This document shows positions 1 to 10,100 of a stretch of 59,783 bases of DNA, piece by piece. A program made the position numbers and the translations under genes. How positions within the stretch are numbered: the stretch's first letter is position 1; every line of letters begins with the position of its first letter. The notes beneath the pieces were generated by a model. That model was not told the DNA's origin, made no database searches, and saw nothing but the letters and a program-made list of their open reading frames with translations. The stretch is from Metabacillus mangrovi (GTDB lineage Bacteria; Bacillota; Bacilli; Bacillales; Bacillaceae), in NCBI RefSeq assembly GCF_009711125.1, contig NZ_WMIB01000022.1, positions 1 to 59,783 of the forward strand, written 5' to 3'.

Positions 1-124
1 CAGTCCCCACATCCTTTAAAGCAGCAGGGGACAGAGGAACAGCGCTGCAATCCCTTATGTGCCAAGGGCTAAGAAAAATGGTGCCGGAGCTTTAGTCCTT
101 TAGCGAAGTGCGGGACTGTCCCCG
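1..124. repeat. GC-rich intergenic repeat, copy 1 (cut by window start)
   Basis: This stretch is nearly identical to 942-1064, with about four mismatches over some 120 bases. Its right end, GCGGGACTGTCCCC, is roughly the inverse of the left end CAGTCCCCAC, and TTTAAAG and TTTAG motifs lie just inside. It is therefore an imperfect terminal-inverted-repeat element of about 125 bp. No protein is supported. A MITE- or REP-like element is the best description. Confidence 0.75.
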
Positions 125-142
125 ATTCTGTCTCTTCCCCAT

Positions 143-727
143 TCAATAAGAAGGCAATGATGTGCCAAGTGCCTCGGTAGCCTGCTCCAGGTACATTCCC
201 ACATTTACCAGTGCTTCTGTACACTTCCCGATTGCAATAAGATCTCCATTTTCGATGGCAGCGGGGTAATTTTCTGTTACATATTCAATTTCTGTTCCTG
301 CCTTCAGGAGCAAGCTGTGGACTTCAGCCATTTCTGGCGGCGGGCTGAGAGCTTTCAGCGCATCACTTGTGCCCTGCAGTAAAACTAGAGAGGCAGCCAT
401 TTCCGATATCCAATCTGGATCTGTTAAAAGGGAAGGATCCTGACTCGCTTCCAGATTTAACGTTCCAAAGTCGAAAAGTCCAGCTGCCATCTGATTGAGG
501 ATGGGGCTGATTGCATCCAAATACTGAAGCTCGCCGGCATCGGGAGCAGGTTCAGGCGCCAAATCCTCAGGTGCAGGCTCCGCTATCGGTGCCTTCTCTT
601 TATCTTGCTCAGGTGCTGCAGGCTTTTCCAATGCAGCCGGTTTTTCTTCTTGAACAGGCTTTTCATTCACGACACATCCGCTAAGCAAAAACAGTGAAGC
701 TGCTAATAGGGATAAAATTTTAATCAA
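143..727 (-). CDS. putative lipoprotein with acidic Pro/Glu linker
   Basis: A 194-residue protein, not recognised as a named family. It begins with a short lipoprotein signal ending in the lipobox LLSGC, with Cys at about residue 18, so it should be lipid-anchored on the outer membrane face. Residues about 20-65 are a low-complexity linker rich in Pro, Glu and Ala. Residues about 66-194 look helical and globular. The start is TTG, chosen because AAGGAGG lies 7 bases upstream. It stands alone between two copies of the GC-rich repeat. The function is unknown; only lipoprotein status is firm. Confidence 0.75.
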   Translation of the reverse strand: MIKILSLLAASLFLLSGCVVNEKPVQEEKPAALEKPAAPEQDKEKAPIAEPAPEDLAPEPAPDAGELQYLDAISPILNQMAAGLFDFGTLNLEASQDPSLLTDPDWISEMAASLVLLQGTSDALKALSPPPEMAEVHSLLLKAGTEIEYVTENYPAAIENGDLIAIGKCTEALVNVGMYLEQATEALGTSLPSY

Positions 728-806
728 CTGGAGGCCTCCTTGTACGTACCCTTTTTGGTATGGGTTATCGTATGGAGGGAGGCGGAAGGCGGTGCATGGC
801 TATTTG

Positions 807-935
807 AGGGGGGCAGTCCCGCGAAGCTTCACCGAAGCGGGGGACAGAGGCCTGGAGCTGCAATCCATTGGTGTACAAGGGTTTGAAAGAGGAGGTGCCG
901 GAGCTTTAGTGCGGCAGAGAATGTGGGGACTGGCA
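807..935. repeat. GC-rich intergenic repeat, divergent copy 2
   Basis: Bounded by GGGGGGCAGTCCCGC on the left and GTGGGGACTGGCAC on the right, an imperfect inverted pair. Inside, the blocks GGGGACAGAGG, GCTGCAATCC, CAAGGG and GGTGCCGGAGCTTTAGT match copies 1 and 3 in the same order. Open frames crossing it on both strands are by-products of high GC content. Together with copy 3 it fills the 728-1118 gap. Confidence 0.7.
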
Positions 936-936
936 C

Positions 937-1064
937 GGGGGCAGTCCCCACATCCTTTAAAGCAGCAGGGGACAGAGGAACAGCGCTGCAATCCCTTATG
1001 TGCCAAGGGCTAAGAAAAATGGTGCCAGAGCTTTAGTTCTTTAGCAAAGTGCGGGACTGACCCT
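937..1064. repeat. GC-rich intergenic repeat, copy 3
   Basis: Nearly identical to copy 1. It starts GGGGGCAGTCCCCAC and ends GTGCGGGACTGACCC. It abuts copy 2 directly, giving a head-to-tail pair. The rest of the gap up to the protease gene (1065-1118) is a C-rich tract with no recognisable signal. Confidence 0.75.
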
Positions 1065-1118
1065 CCCCCCGCCCCCGCGTTTGCTCGTCTGACCAAGCTA
1101 AAAACACCCATCCCCTCA

Positions 1119-2009
1119 TCATTCCTGCCCGCCGTATTTCCTCATGCTCATCCAATAAAACACTCCAAATAGCACGACCGACCACAGCAGTGAAATTCCT
1201 GCGTTTACCTCACCTGCTTCAAAGAGTGCAGGAAGCTCGCCGCCGACAGATTGTTTGTCTGAGAAGAAGAGAAACAGGAAGATGTTGTTGGCGGCATGTG
1301 CTCCGATCGACAGCTCGGCGGTGCCGGTTTTGACAGCAACGTACGTAAGCATGAAGCCGGCGAATAGGTATTCGAGCCCGACAAATAGGGCGGACCTGCT
1401 CATTTCGGGATTGGCAAAGTGAAGCGAGCCGAAAATCAGCGCGATAATCAGAGACAGCAGAAGGGGGTTACGCACTCCTTTTCCAATCCATTGAGCGAGA
1501 AAGCCCCGGAAGAAAAGCTCCTCAACCGTTGTCTGGATCGGTGTGAAAATAAGAACGAGCCCAAACAATAATAGAAATTGTGAAGGGGACGTACCGGGGT
1601 TAACTTTAAATCCCTCCTGGAAAATAAGCAAATCAGCGACGTTCAGCAAGAGATAGATTCCCAAGAATACGCCGAATCCCCAAAAAACTCTCCCCCACTG
1701 TACGTGATCTCTGTGTGTGACGAGTGACCGGAGCGGCCGTTTATGAATGAACCTGACCGAAATAAAGAGGCCCAGCAGCCAGAACAGGTAAACAGAATTC
1801 AGTAACATGAATTCGATATAGGGAGACAGGCCAATGGATCTCCCAAGTTCTATATCAAAATAAGAATCTCCATCAAGCTGAATCGCCATGATCAGAGAGA
1901 GGCCGTATGCGATACCGCCGATTAACAGAAAGCCAAGAACGACCGCAAGAGAGGACAAGTAACGCTTCCAAGAGTTTCTGCCGGAAAATGAATCTAAATA
2001 GCTGCTCAT
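1119..2009 (-). CDS. CPBP family intramembrane glutamic endopeptidase
   Basis: Polytopic membrane protease of the CPBP (CAAX protease/Abi) family. About eight hydrophobic segments are visible. The three family motifs are present in order: EELFFRG (EExxxR) at about residue 165, FGSLHFANPE (FxxxH) about 30 residues later, and HAANNIFLF (HxxxN) near residue 240. Glu and His of these motifs form the catalytic centre in the family. The start is set at 2009 (MSSYLDSF) because GGAGGG lies 8 bases upstream; a longer start at 2027 would run through that ribosome site. Substrate unknown; relatives act in prenyl-protein processing or bacteriocin immunity. Confidence 0.85.
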   Translation of the reverse strand: MSSYLDSFSGRNSWKRYLSSLAVVLGFLLIGGIAYGLSLIMAIQLDGDSYFDIELGRSIGLSPYIEFMLLNSVYLFWLLGLFISVRFIHKRPLRSLVTHRDHVQWGRVFWGFGVFLGIYLLLNVADLLIFQEGFKVNPGTSPSQFLLLFGLVLIFTPIQTTVEELFFRGFLAQWIGKGVRNPLLLSLIIALIFGSLHFANPEMSRSALFVGLEYLFAGFMLTYVAVKTGTAELSIGAHAANNIFLFLFFSDKQSVGGELPALFEAGEVNAGISLLWSVVLFGVFYWMSMRKYGGQE

Positions 2010-2089
2010 GATACAATCCCTCCGCATTCATTACAAAAACAATACAGTTTTTTAACATAAATAACATAATTTAGGTATGGTAAATTATA

Positions 2090-2095
2090 TATAAT
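2090..2095 (+). promoter_or_regulatory. possible -10 element upstream of comK
   Basis: A perfect TATAAT lies in an AT-rich tract (2040-2130) upstream of the small ORF and comK. No good -35 is seen at the usual spacing, which would suit a promoter that needs an activator. ComK is known to activate its own gene in B. subtilis, but I did not find a clean pair of ComK AT-boxes here. Confidence 0.35.
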
Positions 2096-2151
2096 GTTTC
2101 TAGAATAGTTAAATTTTACTATTTAAATCTAGGTAAAAAGAGGTGATGTTT

Positions 2152-2262
2152 ATGAAACTGCCGTTAAAATGGAAAAACTCTCTTCCCATCTGCAGCCTGG
2201 CCGGGAGCATAGGTGAAGAGAGCAGGCAATGTAGGCCTGCACATATCATATCATTAATTTAG
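2152..2262 (+). CDS. possible 36-residue small ORF in the comK leader
   Basis: An ATG at 2152 follows GAGGTGATGTT, a credible ribosome site, and opens a 36-codon frame starting MKLPLKWKNSLPICSL and ending 18 bases before comK, just ahead of comK's own ribosome site. The peptide has two Cys and no signal sequence. It could be a leader peptide coupled to comK translation, or chance. No family is recognised. Confidence 0.3.
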   Translation: MKLPLKWKNSLPICSLAGSIGEESRQCRPAHIISLI

Positions 2263-2280
2263 CAGACAAGGGGGGATACG

Positions 2281-2787
2281 ATGATTAGAGAGATTGAAAA
2301 CGAATATTGGATTACGAAAAAAACGATGGCTCTTGAGTTAAAATGGGATAGCCTCGGCTATGCGTATACCATTATTCATGAAGAGTATCAGAAGCTGATG
2401 ATTCGTAAATCTGCAACGTCCATCATTGAAGAGAACTGTGTGTTTTATGGGAGCAGTTATAAGGGAAGATTAAAGGCGTCCGGAGAAATCCTGATCGGAC
2501 AGAAGCTCCTGCCGGTATGTGTGTGCGAGTTCAACGATATCTATATGTTCCCGACAATGTCACCCCGGAGTGACGGGGTCATCTGGCTTTCAGTCGAGCA
2601 TGTAAAAGATGTGCGCGCCTTTAAAAATAAGTCGGTGGCGATCTTAACGAATGGGGAACAGCTGTTTATTCCTCTATTAAAGGAGTACATAACGAGCAAG
2701 GTTGGAAATACCTCTCATCTTGCCATGACGTTTCAGCAGCGGAGACGCTTTTTGCTGGATGACCAGTATCGCCCGACCAGAAAATAA
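2281..2787 (+). CDS. comK: competence transcription factor ComK
   Basis: The master activator of genetic competence binds paired AT-boxes in promoters of DNA-uptake genes. The family signature is visible as ENCVFYGSSYKGR near residue 55, followed by the MFPTMSPR and GVIWLSVEHVKD segments that match the B. subtilis protein in order. The product is 168 residues against 192 in B. subtilis; the shortening is mostly at the C-terminus, where in B. subtilis the MecA/ClpCP degradation signal lies. The ATG follows GGGGGATACG. Known targets comFA and comFC lie 31 kb downstream. Confidence 0.9.
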   Translation: MIREIENEYWITKKTMALELKWDSLGYAYTIIHEEYQKLMIRKSATSIIEENCVFYGSSYKGRLKASGEILIGQKLLPVCVCEFNDIYMFPTMSPRSDGVIWLSVEHVKDVRAFKNKSVAILTNGEQLFIPLLKEYITSKVGNTSHLAMTFQQRRRFLLDDQYRPTRK

Positions 2788-2792
2788 ATAGC

Positions 2793-2826
2793 AAAGGGTG
2801 GCCCGCTCCTGCAGGTCACCCTTTTG
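2793..2826. terminator. terminator between comK and the GGDEF-EAL gene
   Basis: AAAGGGTGGCC pairs with GGTCACCCTTT (one G-U) around a 10-base loop, followed by T residues on the + strand and preceded by A residues. It can serve both convergent genes and overlaps the last codons of the leftward GGDEF-EAL gene. Confidence 0.75.
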
Positions 2827-5671
2827 TGTATTGTTCTTCCAGCTCAGTGAGGAGCGCTTCGATTGGTTTAGGACGGCTGAAGGTGTACCCTTGTCCCTGG
2901 TGGCAGCCGATGACTCTCAGAAAATCGGTTTGCTCATCTGTTTCAACACCTTCGGCAATTACAGTAAGGCTGCTGCTTTCGGCGATTTGAATGACAGCCT
3001 GCACGATGGCGGCATCCTCAGGGTTGGAAAGAATATCCTGTATGAATGACCGGTCAATTTTAACGATATCAATCGGCAGGATCTTCAGGTAATTCAAAGA
3101 GGAGTAGCCTGTTCCGAAATCATCGAGGGCAATTTGGATGCCTTCTTTTTTCAGAGAATGGAGCTGTTCAAGTACAAGGTCAAAATGGCCGATTACGACG
3201 CTTTCCGTAATCTCAATTTTAAAACGGGACGCCGGGACCTGATGCTTGGCGAGCACTTCCATAATAAAGCCTGGAAGGGAGTCGTGGTAAAACTGCTTAA
3301 TGGAAATGTTGACGGCTACGCTGAGTTCGTGATGCCCATGCTCCATCAGTTTTCTCATGTCGGAAGCAGCGCGGTCAATCACCCACTCCCCAAGACGGCG
3401 GATAATCCCGGTTTCCTCTGCAACCGGAATAAATTCGGCTGGCGATACCCGGCCGAGACGGGGATTTTCCCAGCGGATCAAGGCCTCAAGACCGGTCATT
3501 CTGTTCGTTTTCAAATCCAGCTGAGGCTGGTAATGCAGATGGAATTCCTCAAATTCAATGCCCTTTTGCAGCTCATTTTCAATCATGACGCGTCTGGCCA
3601 GATTGCCGCTTAATTCGGGACTGAAAAATTCGAATGTGTTTTTCCCTTTTTCCTTTGCACTGTACATGGCAATGTCGGCAGTGGAAATTAAGCCTTCGAT
3701 TGTTGTAGCGTGTGCAGGGTAAAGACTGATGCCTATACTGCAGGTAACACTTACCTCGTGTTCACCGATCACAATCGGCTTGGAAATATCCTCCAGCAGC
3801 TTTCGTGCAGCAGCAGCTGCAGAATCTTCTCCCTCTGCGGGCAAAGCAATCAGGAATTCATCGCCGCCGTGGCGGCAGAGGATCGCGCATTCTCCACATA
3901 TATTTCGGATCTTATTTGAGAGCTCTCTCAACAGTTCGTCTCCTGTATCATGGCCCAGGGAATCATTGATTAGCTTGAACCGATCCAAGTCACAAAACAT
4001 TAACGCCAGTGAGCGGTCAAACTGCCCTGACAGGCGAAGCTCCCGTTCCAGCTGTTCTGTAAAGGAATACCGGTTATGCATATTCGTCAACACATCATAA
4101 TGGGCAAAATACTCCAGTTTTTTCTGCTTGGATTTTAGTTCCTGCATGATTTGGTTAAAGTCGCTGATCAGCTGTTCGAAGCTCTTCGTAAGCCTGGATA
4201 CCTCCATGATGCTTGTTTTCGGCCAGGCAATTTTCTGGCCGGCCATTTTTGCAGGAGAAACCTGCTCGGTAATGATAGACAGGCTCCGGATTGAATTGAC
4301 GAGAATGTTGCTCAGCCAGTAGGCAAGAAAGATGGACATGCCGATCATCATCAGGATCATGCCGAAAAGCTTAATGTAGCTCATGTACAGGCGGTCTTGG
4401 TACGGTTCAATTTCAACAGCAGTAAAAAGATTCCATGGGATTAACGGTACCGCTGTTCTTTCAGCCAGGGAAGATTCTTTCCAGCGATTCATCTTATTCT
4501 CACTTTGATCCCCGCCAGGCTGCATAATAAAAGAGGAATTTGGATCTGCAAATTCGGAAATTTTGCCGTTTTTAAGCTGGCTCAGCCTGTACATGGAAAG
4601 CAGCTGTTCATCATAAAGACTTACTTCAATGTTTTCGCGGGGTTCCATGCGGTTCAGCATCATGAGCAGATCCTGAATCCGGTAGGTGGCAACCGCAAAT
4701 CCGGTATATTTCTCTTCATGGAACGGAACAACGATGCTCGTCATTTGCTCCCTTGTAAACTGGTTCAAATAAACGTCCGTCACATAAGGATTCATTTTAG
4801 TCAGCTTTAGAAAAGGAATATGGTAAAAAGGGAGATTCGATTTCTCCGAATAGATGTAATCAAGGTCTTTCCGGTGATTAAACACGTATATATCCTGTAC
4901 ATAAGGCAATGAGCGGCCGAGTTCCTGCAAATGCTGCTGCATATGTCGGCTGTCTTCTGATATATATAGTTTCAACGTATTGAGAGAAGCACGATGGGCG
5001 GATTCCCAGCTTGACAGCGAGGATGAAATCATTTGCTTTTTTAAAGAAGCGGTCTGTTCCAAGCGGACAAGTTCCTCTTTATATTCTTTGTTTCCCTCAT
5101 AGACAAGCATAAACATAGAAGGGATCAGGAAAATGGAAGTAAATGTGATAAACAGTACTTCCTGAAAACGTTTGGGTTTGAATCTTTTTAAAACGTATTG
5201 CTGATAGAGTAGGTGGAAAATGGAGAAGATCAGGGAATTAAGAATACCGTTCACCATATATTTCAGGCCTACAATCGTCGTATCGAGCAGATCTGTGCCT
5301 AAAAAACCGAAGTACGTTAAATAAACGAGGGGGATTCCGGCAAAAAGCCAATAGACGGCGACCAGGATGGCAGGGTTCATGCCGCTTCTGCGCTGAAGCC
5401 AGTAAACGGCTGCTGCTTCACAGGTCAGAAGAATGATTCCGAAAACATGTCCCCACAAAAAGAAAGTAGCCGTACTGGCAATAAGGGAAGCTGCCAGACC
5501 TGCCCTTAATCCATAAGTGAAAACAATGATGAAAACAAATACAGAACCAAATAAAAAATCAATTCCAAAGAAAATTTCAACGGAGAAATAATTGAAAAGA
5601 ACAGCAAGGATCGTCAGTGGAAGGGCCCCAAGCCAGGAGAGTGAGTGTTTACGTTTTGGAGTCAATGTCAT
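2816..5671 (-). CDS. membrane-bound GGDEF-EAL cyclic-di-GMP enzyme
   Basis: A bifunctional diguanylate cyclase and phosphodiesterase of about 951 residues. The N-terminal 190 residues hold about five hydrophobic segments, a MASE-like sensor. An extracytoplasmic region (about 215-430) ends in another membrane helix with a HAMP-like linker. The cyclase domain has an intact GGDEF in RHGGDEFLIAL at about residue 610; no RxxD inhibitory site is seen upstream. The EAL domain has intact LEALIRW, EITES, DDFGTGYSSL, KIDRSF and AEGVET motifs. Both activities are possible. Starts TTG, GTG and ATG are stacked at 5677-5669 with no strong ribosome site; ATG 5671 is my choice. Confidence 0.85.
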   Translation of the reverse strand: MTLTPKRKHSLSWLGALPLTILAVLFNYFSVEIFFGIDFLFGSVFVFIIVFTYGLRAGLAASLIASTATFFLWGHVFGIILLTCEAAAVYWLQRRSGMNPAILVAVYWLFAGIPLVYLTYFGFLGTDLLDTTIVGLKYMVNGILNSLIFSIFHLLYQQYVLKRFKPKRFQEVLFITFTSIFLIPSMFMLVYEGNKEYKEELVRLEQTASLKKQMISSSLSSWESAHRASLNTLKLYISEDSRHMQQHLQELGRSLPYVQDIYVFNHRKDLDYIYSEKSNLPFYHIPFLKLTKMNPYVTDVYLNQFTREQMTSIVVPFHEEKYTGFAVATYRIQDLLMMLNRMEPRENIEVSLYDEQLLSMYRLSQLKNGKISEFADPNSSFIMQPGGDQSENKMNRWKESSLAERTAVPLIPWNLFTAVEIEPYQDRLYMSYIKLFGMILMMIGMSIFLAYWLSNILVNSIRSLSIITEQVSPAKMAGQKIAWPKTSIMEVSRLTKSFEQLISDFNQIMQELKSKQKKLEYFAHYDVLTNMHNRYSFTEQLERELRLSGQFDRSLALMFCDLDRFKLINDSLGHDTGDELLRELSNKIRNICGECAILCRHGGDEFLIALPAEGEDSAAAAARKLLEDISKPIVIGEHEVSVTCSIGISLYPAHATTIEGLISTADIAMYSAKEKGKNTFEFFSPELSGNLARRVMIENELQKGIEFEEFHLHYQPQLDLKTNRMTGLEALIRWENPRLGRVSPAEFIPVAEETGIIRRLGEWVIDRAASDMRKLMEHGHHELSVAVNISIKQFYHDSLPGFIMEVLAKHQVPASRFKIEITESVVIGHFDLVLEQLHSLKKEGIQIALDDFGTGYSSLNYLKILPIDIVKIDRSFIQDILSNPEDAAIVQAVIQIAESSSLTVIAEGVETDEQTDFLRVIGCHQGQGYTFSRPKPIEALLTELEEQYTKG

Positions 5672-5830
5672 CACCAAAGTAGAATTTTGTCGGATTTTGC
5701 AATCTGCAAGCTAATTATATGAGGTTTAGGAATATTGCGCTAGGGGAATATAGATAGATTGAAATAAAATGAGTCTTATGAACTACTTTTCTCATAAAAG
5801 AGAAGCCGATTGCAGCGGAAGCAAATAAAA

Positions 5831-5853
5831 AAAATCCGGCAGGAGCCGGATTT
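5831..5853 (-). terminator. terminator of tagU
   Basis: The hairpin AATCCGGC-AGGA-GCCGGATT is flanked by an A-rich tract on its left, so on the minus strand it is followed by a run of T. It begins right at the stop codon of the LCP gene. Confidence 0.8.
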
Positions 5854-6815
5854 TATTTTTTTAGAGCAGTGTCAGTCGAGATCTCAAGGCTTTTCTTAAG
5901 CTCGTTTGTAAGAGCTGTCCGGTTTTCCTCAGGAACCTCCAGATAATAAATCCCGTCAATTTTTGTATCATTTCCTTTAATTGAATGCTGGATCATCTTT
6001 TGACTGGCATCACGGTAGTTGGAAACCATATTCCACATATTATCAAAGGAAAGATTCGTCTTAACATTATTTTCGACTACGCCGAGCATATCACCAAACT
6101 TAGAAATCGATTGAATGTTTGCCCCTTTGGCAATGACCGCTTCAATCACCATTCTTTGTCGGAGCTGACGGCCGAAATCGCCATCCGGATCCTCGTAGCG
6201 CATGCGGCTGTATTTAAGAGCCTGTTCTCCTGTCAATGTAATGGGTCCTTTTTGGAACGTTTCGTTTTCATATTCGAAGGCGAGGTGATTGTCAATCGTT
6301 ACACCGCCGACCGTATCAACGATCTGCTTAAAGCTTTCCATATTTACTTTAACGAAATAGTCAACGTCTACACCGAGAAAATTTTGAACGGTTTCAATGG
6401 CCATTGTCGTTCCGCCGAATGCGTAAGCGTGATTGATTTTATCAACCGTGTTATGACCGATGATCTCTGTTCGGGTGTCCCTTGGAATACTGACCATATG
6501 CATTTCCTTTTTGTTTGGATTAACGGTCATATAGATCAGGGAGTCGGAGCGGCCAGCATCCCCATCCCGTTCATCCACACCCATTAACAGGATGGAAATC
6601 GGTTCTTTCTTAGCAAGGTCAGCTACAGGGTTTACCCGCTTATATTCTGCCTTTTCCTGAATGACAGCAACTGCATCGTTCGTTCGTTTAACCAGATAAC
6701 CTGCATACACAGCGGTGCCTAAAAGAAAAACCCCGATAATAGAGATCGTCACCAACAGCCATGTCTTTTTTTTCTTTCCTTTTTGAGTCCTCACTCGTTT
6801 TCGCCCTCGTTTCAT
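5853..6815 (-). CDS. tagU: LytR-CpsA-Psr (LCP) cell-wall polymer ligase, TagU-like
   Basis: Transfers anionic polymers such as teichoic or teichuronic acid from undecaprenyl carriers to peptidoglycan. A very basic N-terminus (KRGRKRVRTQKGKKKK) precedes one membrane helix. The LCP domain follows, with MGVDERDGDAGRSDSL, SIPRDT, INHAYAFGG and ALKYSRMRYEDPDGDFGRQLRQR motifs, including Asp and Arg residues that bind the phosphates. It is divergent from cell-wall genes, like lytR beside lytABC in B. subtilis. A TTG at 6839 gives eight more residues but lacks a ribosome site; ATG 6815 is preferred, though its own ribosome site is weak. A second LCP gene lies at 27479. Confidence 0.8.
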   Translation of the reverse strand: MKRGRKRVRTQKGKKKKTWLLVTISIIGVFLLGTAVYAGYLVKRTNDAVAVIQEKAEYKRVNPVADLAKKEPISILLMGVDERDGDAGRSDSLIYMTVNPNKKEMHMVSIPRDTRTEIIGHNTVDKINHAYAFGGTTMAIETVQNFLGVDVDYFVKVNMESFKQIVDTVGGVTIDNHLAFEYENETFQKGPITLTGEQALKYSRMRYEDPDGDFGRQLRQRMVIEAVIAKGANIQSISKFGDMLGVVENNVKTNLSFDNMWNMVSNYRDASQKMIQHSIKGNDTKIDGIYYLEVPEENRTALTNELKKSLEISTDTALKK

Positions 6816-7156
6816 TAATCTATATAGTCCATAAGCCAAAATGGATAGAATTGTTAGTCTAACTGAAAGAATTTTGCCATAATTTGAAGAAAAAGTCTAT
6901 CTTTTTTTGTGAAGCTGCTTCCTGTATGACGCTTGAATGGGTGAAAAGGTTTCATAAATGGGCAATAAAAGACAGGATTTTGATTCTGCTTTCTTAAGCA
7001 TCCGTCCTAAACTAGCTATACTGCTTGAATCGTCATTCCCCGGGAAATTTCCACAATATATTCCATGAAATTATCTTCTCAAAAAAAGAGGAAAAGGCAG
7101 TGGGACAACGTATTTTAATAGTTGGAATAAAATTCCGATAAAACGGGGGTAACAGA
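6816..7156. other. divergent intergenic region between tagU and the subtilase gene
   Basis: 341 bases, AT-rich. It must hold promoters for both divergent genes. TATACT at about 7018-7023 is a possible -10 for the rightward gene but lacks a convincing -35. A 9-base A run lies at 7080. GGGGGT at 7145-7150 is the ribosome site of the subtilase. I see no repeat or RNA structure here. Confidence 0.4.
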
Positions 7157-10100
7157 GTGAAGAGAAAAAGCAGAAAGTCAATGGGGGCTGTGCTTGCGGG
7201 ACTGCTTGTTTTGAGCACCGTACAAGCCGGACCGGCAGCTCAGAAGGCAGCAGCTAAATCGGGCCTTCCATTAGAAGAGGTGTTTAGAAATAATCTTTCG
7301 GACAAAAAGAAAGAGAGCCGCGAAACGTTTGATGAGCACGTACTGATGGTGAAATATAAAACACCTCTTTCCGTTTCAGACCATCGCCGGGCAGGCGGGA
7401 AGCTGCTGCAGCGGGTACCGGGCCTCAGCTATGACGTCGTCAGTGTATCAGGGAAGTCTTCATTGGAGGCAATTGCAGAAAAGTACTCAAAGTTATCCAA
7501 TGTAACCGCCATTGCAAAGAGCGCCTTGGTTGAGAAGCATGGATACCCCGATATAAAGGCAAGTTCCATGTACCACTTGAAGGGGCTGAAGGTGGATGAA
7601 GCAGCAAAACTTGCCGGTAAAAACAAAGTGCGGGTTGCTGTGATTGACGGAGGAGGCGATACGAAGCATCCGGAGCTGAAGAGTAAAATAAAAGTAAGCT
7701 ATAATGTGAAAAATCCGCTGCAAAAGGGTCTTGCTGATCCCCATGGAACACATGTGGCAGGAATTATCGCAGCAGCTAAAGGAAATGGAGAAGGCGGTTA
7801 CGGAATCAATCCTGATGCAGAAATTGTCTCGATTGATGTGTTTAACCGGAATCCTTATACCAATGACTATGTCATTGCGCAGGGCGTGCTGAAAGCTATT
7901 GAATTGAAGGCTCAGGTCATCAATATGAGCCTTGGCACAGATATTTCCTCACCAATATTGGAAGAAGCTGTGAAGAAGGCGGTTGATGCTAACATTACGG
8001 TAGTAGCTTCTGCAGGAAATAGCGGGACAAACATGCAATTATATCCCGCATCCTATGATGGTGTCATTTCTGTAGGGAGCACAAACAGCAGCAGCAAGCT
8101 GTCCGGCTTTTCCACGTATGGCCCTTCAGTAGATGTAACGGCACCTGGAGATGCGATCTATTCTTCTTTTTATGACATGGAGAAGGGGTCTACCTATGCG
8201 AAGATGAGCGGAACCTCTATGGCTTCTCCTGTCGTAGCGGGTACTGCTTCCCTGCTTTTGAGCAAAAATCCGAAGCTTACACCTTACCAGGTTAATTATA
8301 TTCTGAATAAAACAGCGAAGGATGCCGGAAAAAAAGGCTATGACCTAAGCTATGGAAATGGCCAGGTTGATCCGGTGGCTGCACTGAAGTTTGATGTGAA
8401 GAAGATCCCTGCAGATCCGAAGGTGAAGCAGGATCGTGTTCTTGCTTCGGCTATTTCGCTTACCGCTGAAGACGGTAAACTGAAAACGGTGAAAGGGTCT
8501 TTTAAAAAGCTGAATCAGACGGATTATTACAAACTGCCAGTGAAAAAGGGCGAGAATGTTCAGCTTCAGCTCAAGGAAGCAGGAGATTATGACCGCATAC
8601 TGGGTATTAGCTTTTATAAAGGAAAGAACAGCAGGCCCGCTTATTCGGAATTGGTAAACGACCGGAAAGAGAATGGCAAAGAAGGCAAGCTGTATGAAGC
8701 AAAAGAAGACGGAGTTTTGGTCGTATCTGTGAAAAATGCTTACGGGAACTACAGTGAAAGCGGTGCTTCTCCATATGAGCTCTCTATTGAAAAGCGTTCA
8801 GCAAAGCTTGAGGATGGAAATACGAAAGAGACGCCTGCAAAGATCCTGAAGGCTCCTTTTGAGACAACGGCTCCGCTCTATTTTACAGATGAGGGAAATT
8901 CGGAAGGTGACAGTGATTATTTTGAATTCAACTCGGATATGCTTCAACCGGGATCGAAAGTCAGGCTCAATCTTTCCGGAGTGCCGGGGATAGATTCCAG
9001 CCTGCACATATATGCGAACACCAAAGAAGAATCGGAAGAACCCGGTGAATCGGGAGAAGAGACTGAAAATGAAGTGGAAATAGCGGATAATGGAGGATCA
9101 GGTGAAGGGGAGAGTATTGTATTCATGCCTGAACCGGGCACAGACTATGTGTTCGAAGTTTCCAATAAACTGAATCTCGAAAACTTCGATAGCAAGGAAC
9201 AAAGCCAGTCAGTTGATTTTTATGGAAGCTTTACTTCTTTTATCCCGTATAAACTGTCTTTAGAAAGCAAAGTCCTTCCTGACGACGAGGATCAATATCC
9301 TGAGGCAGGATCAGAAGAAGAGGATTCCTACGAGGAAACAAACCAAAAAATTATCGAACAAGCAGGATCTATTACGGCCGGCAAGGAAAAAACAGGCTAT
9401 CTTCAGTTCATGGAAGACGAGGATTGGTATAAATTCGTCCCTTCAGGCCATGCCATCTATGAACTGTCTTTCCGTGATGCAGCCGATAGCAAGCTGCCGC
9501 TAATGGAAATTTTCACGTACGACGAGGAATTTGAAGAATTTCATTTCGTTGGTGCCAATACGAATGACGGCTTTACAGCCTCGCCTAAATACAAAGCAGG
9601 GCTCAAAAAAAATCAGGCTTATTACATCCGTCTGACTGGACAGGAAGGCTCACTCCTTCCGTATCGCCTGACGATTAAAATGCTGGTGGATAAAACAGCT
9701 GATACCTATGAAGACAATGATCATTATGAGGATGCCAGACCAATCAGTTCAACCTTGACCGGTAACTTTTCTTCCGTTGGAGATCTGGATTTCTACTACT
9801 TCAAACCGGCAAAACCTGGAGTGTATTCCTACCGGCTTCTACCGGTACCTGAACAGGTCCGTTCCGGGATTCAAAGTGAATTTAGAGGAGCGATTGATCC
9901 TGTTGTTGTAACAATTGAGGATTCCAACGGAAACGGCAGGATGGAGCCTTCTGAAGAAGGGAACTTCATGCTTGGCGACTACACAGGACCAAATGAGCCG
10001 GAGACTGGATCCATTGATGCAAAATCACGAAAAGGCTATTTCATCGCAGCATTTAATTATGATCCGTTTGCTGTATCGATGGTGCCTTATAAATTGTCGA

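Noticed and set aside
792-1013. Open frames on both strands over the GC-rich repeats
   Set aside because: They lie inside inverted-repeat elements, lack ribosome sites and overlap each other fully.
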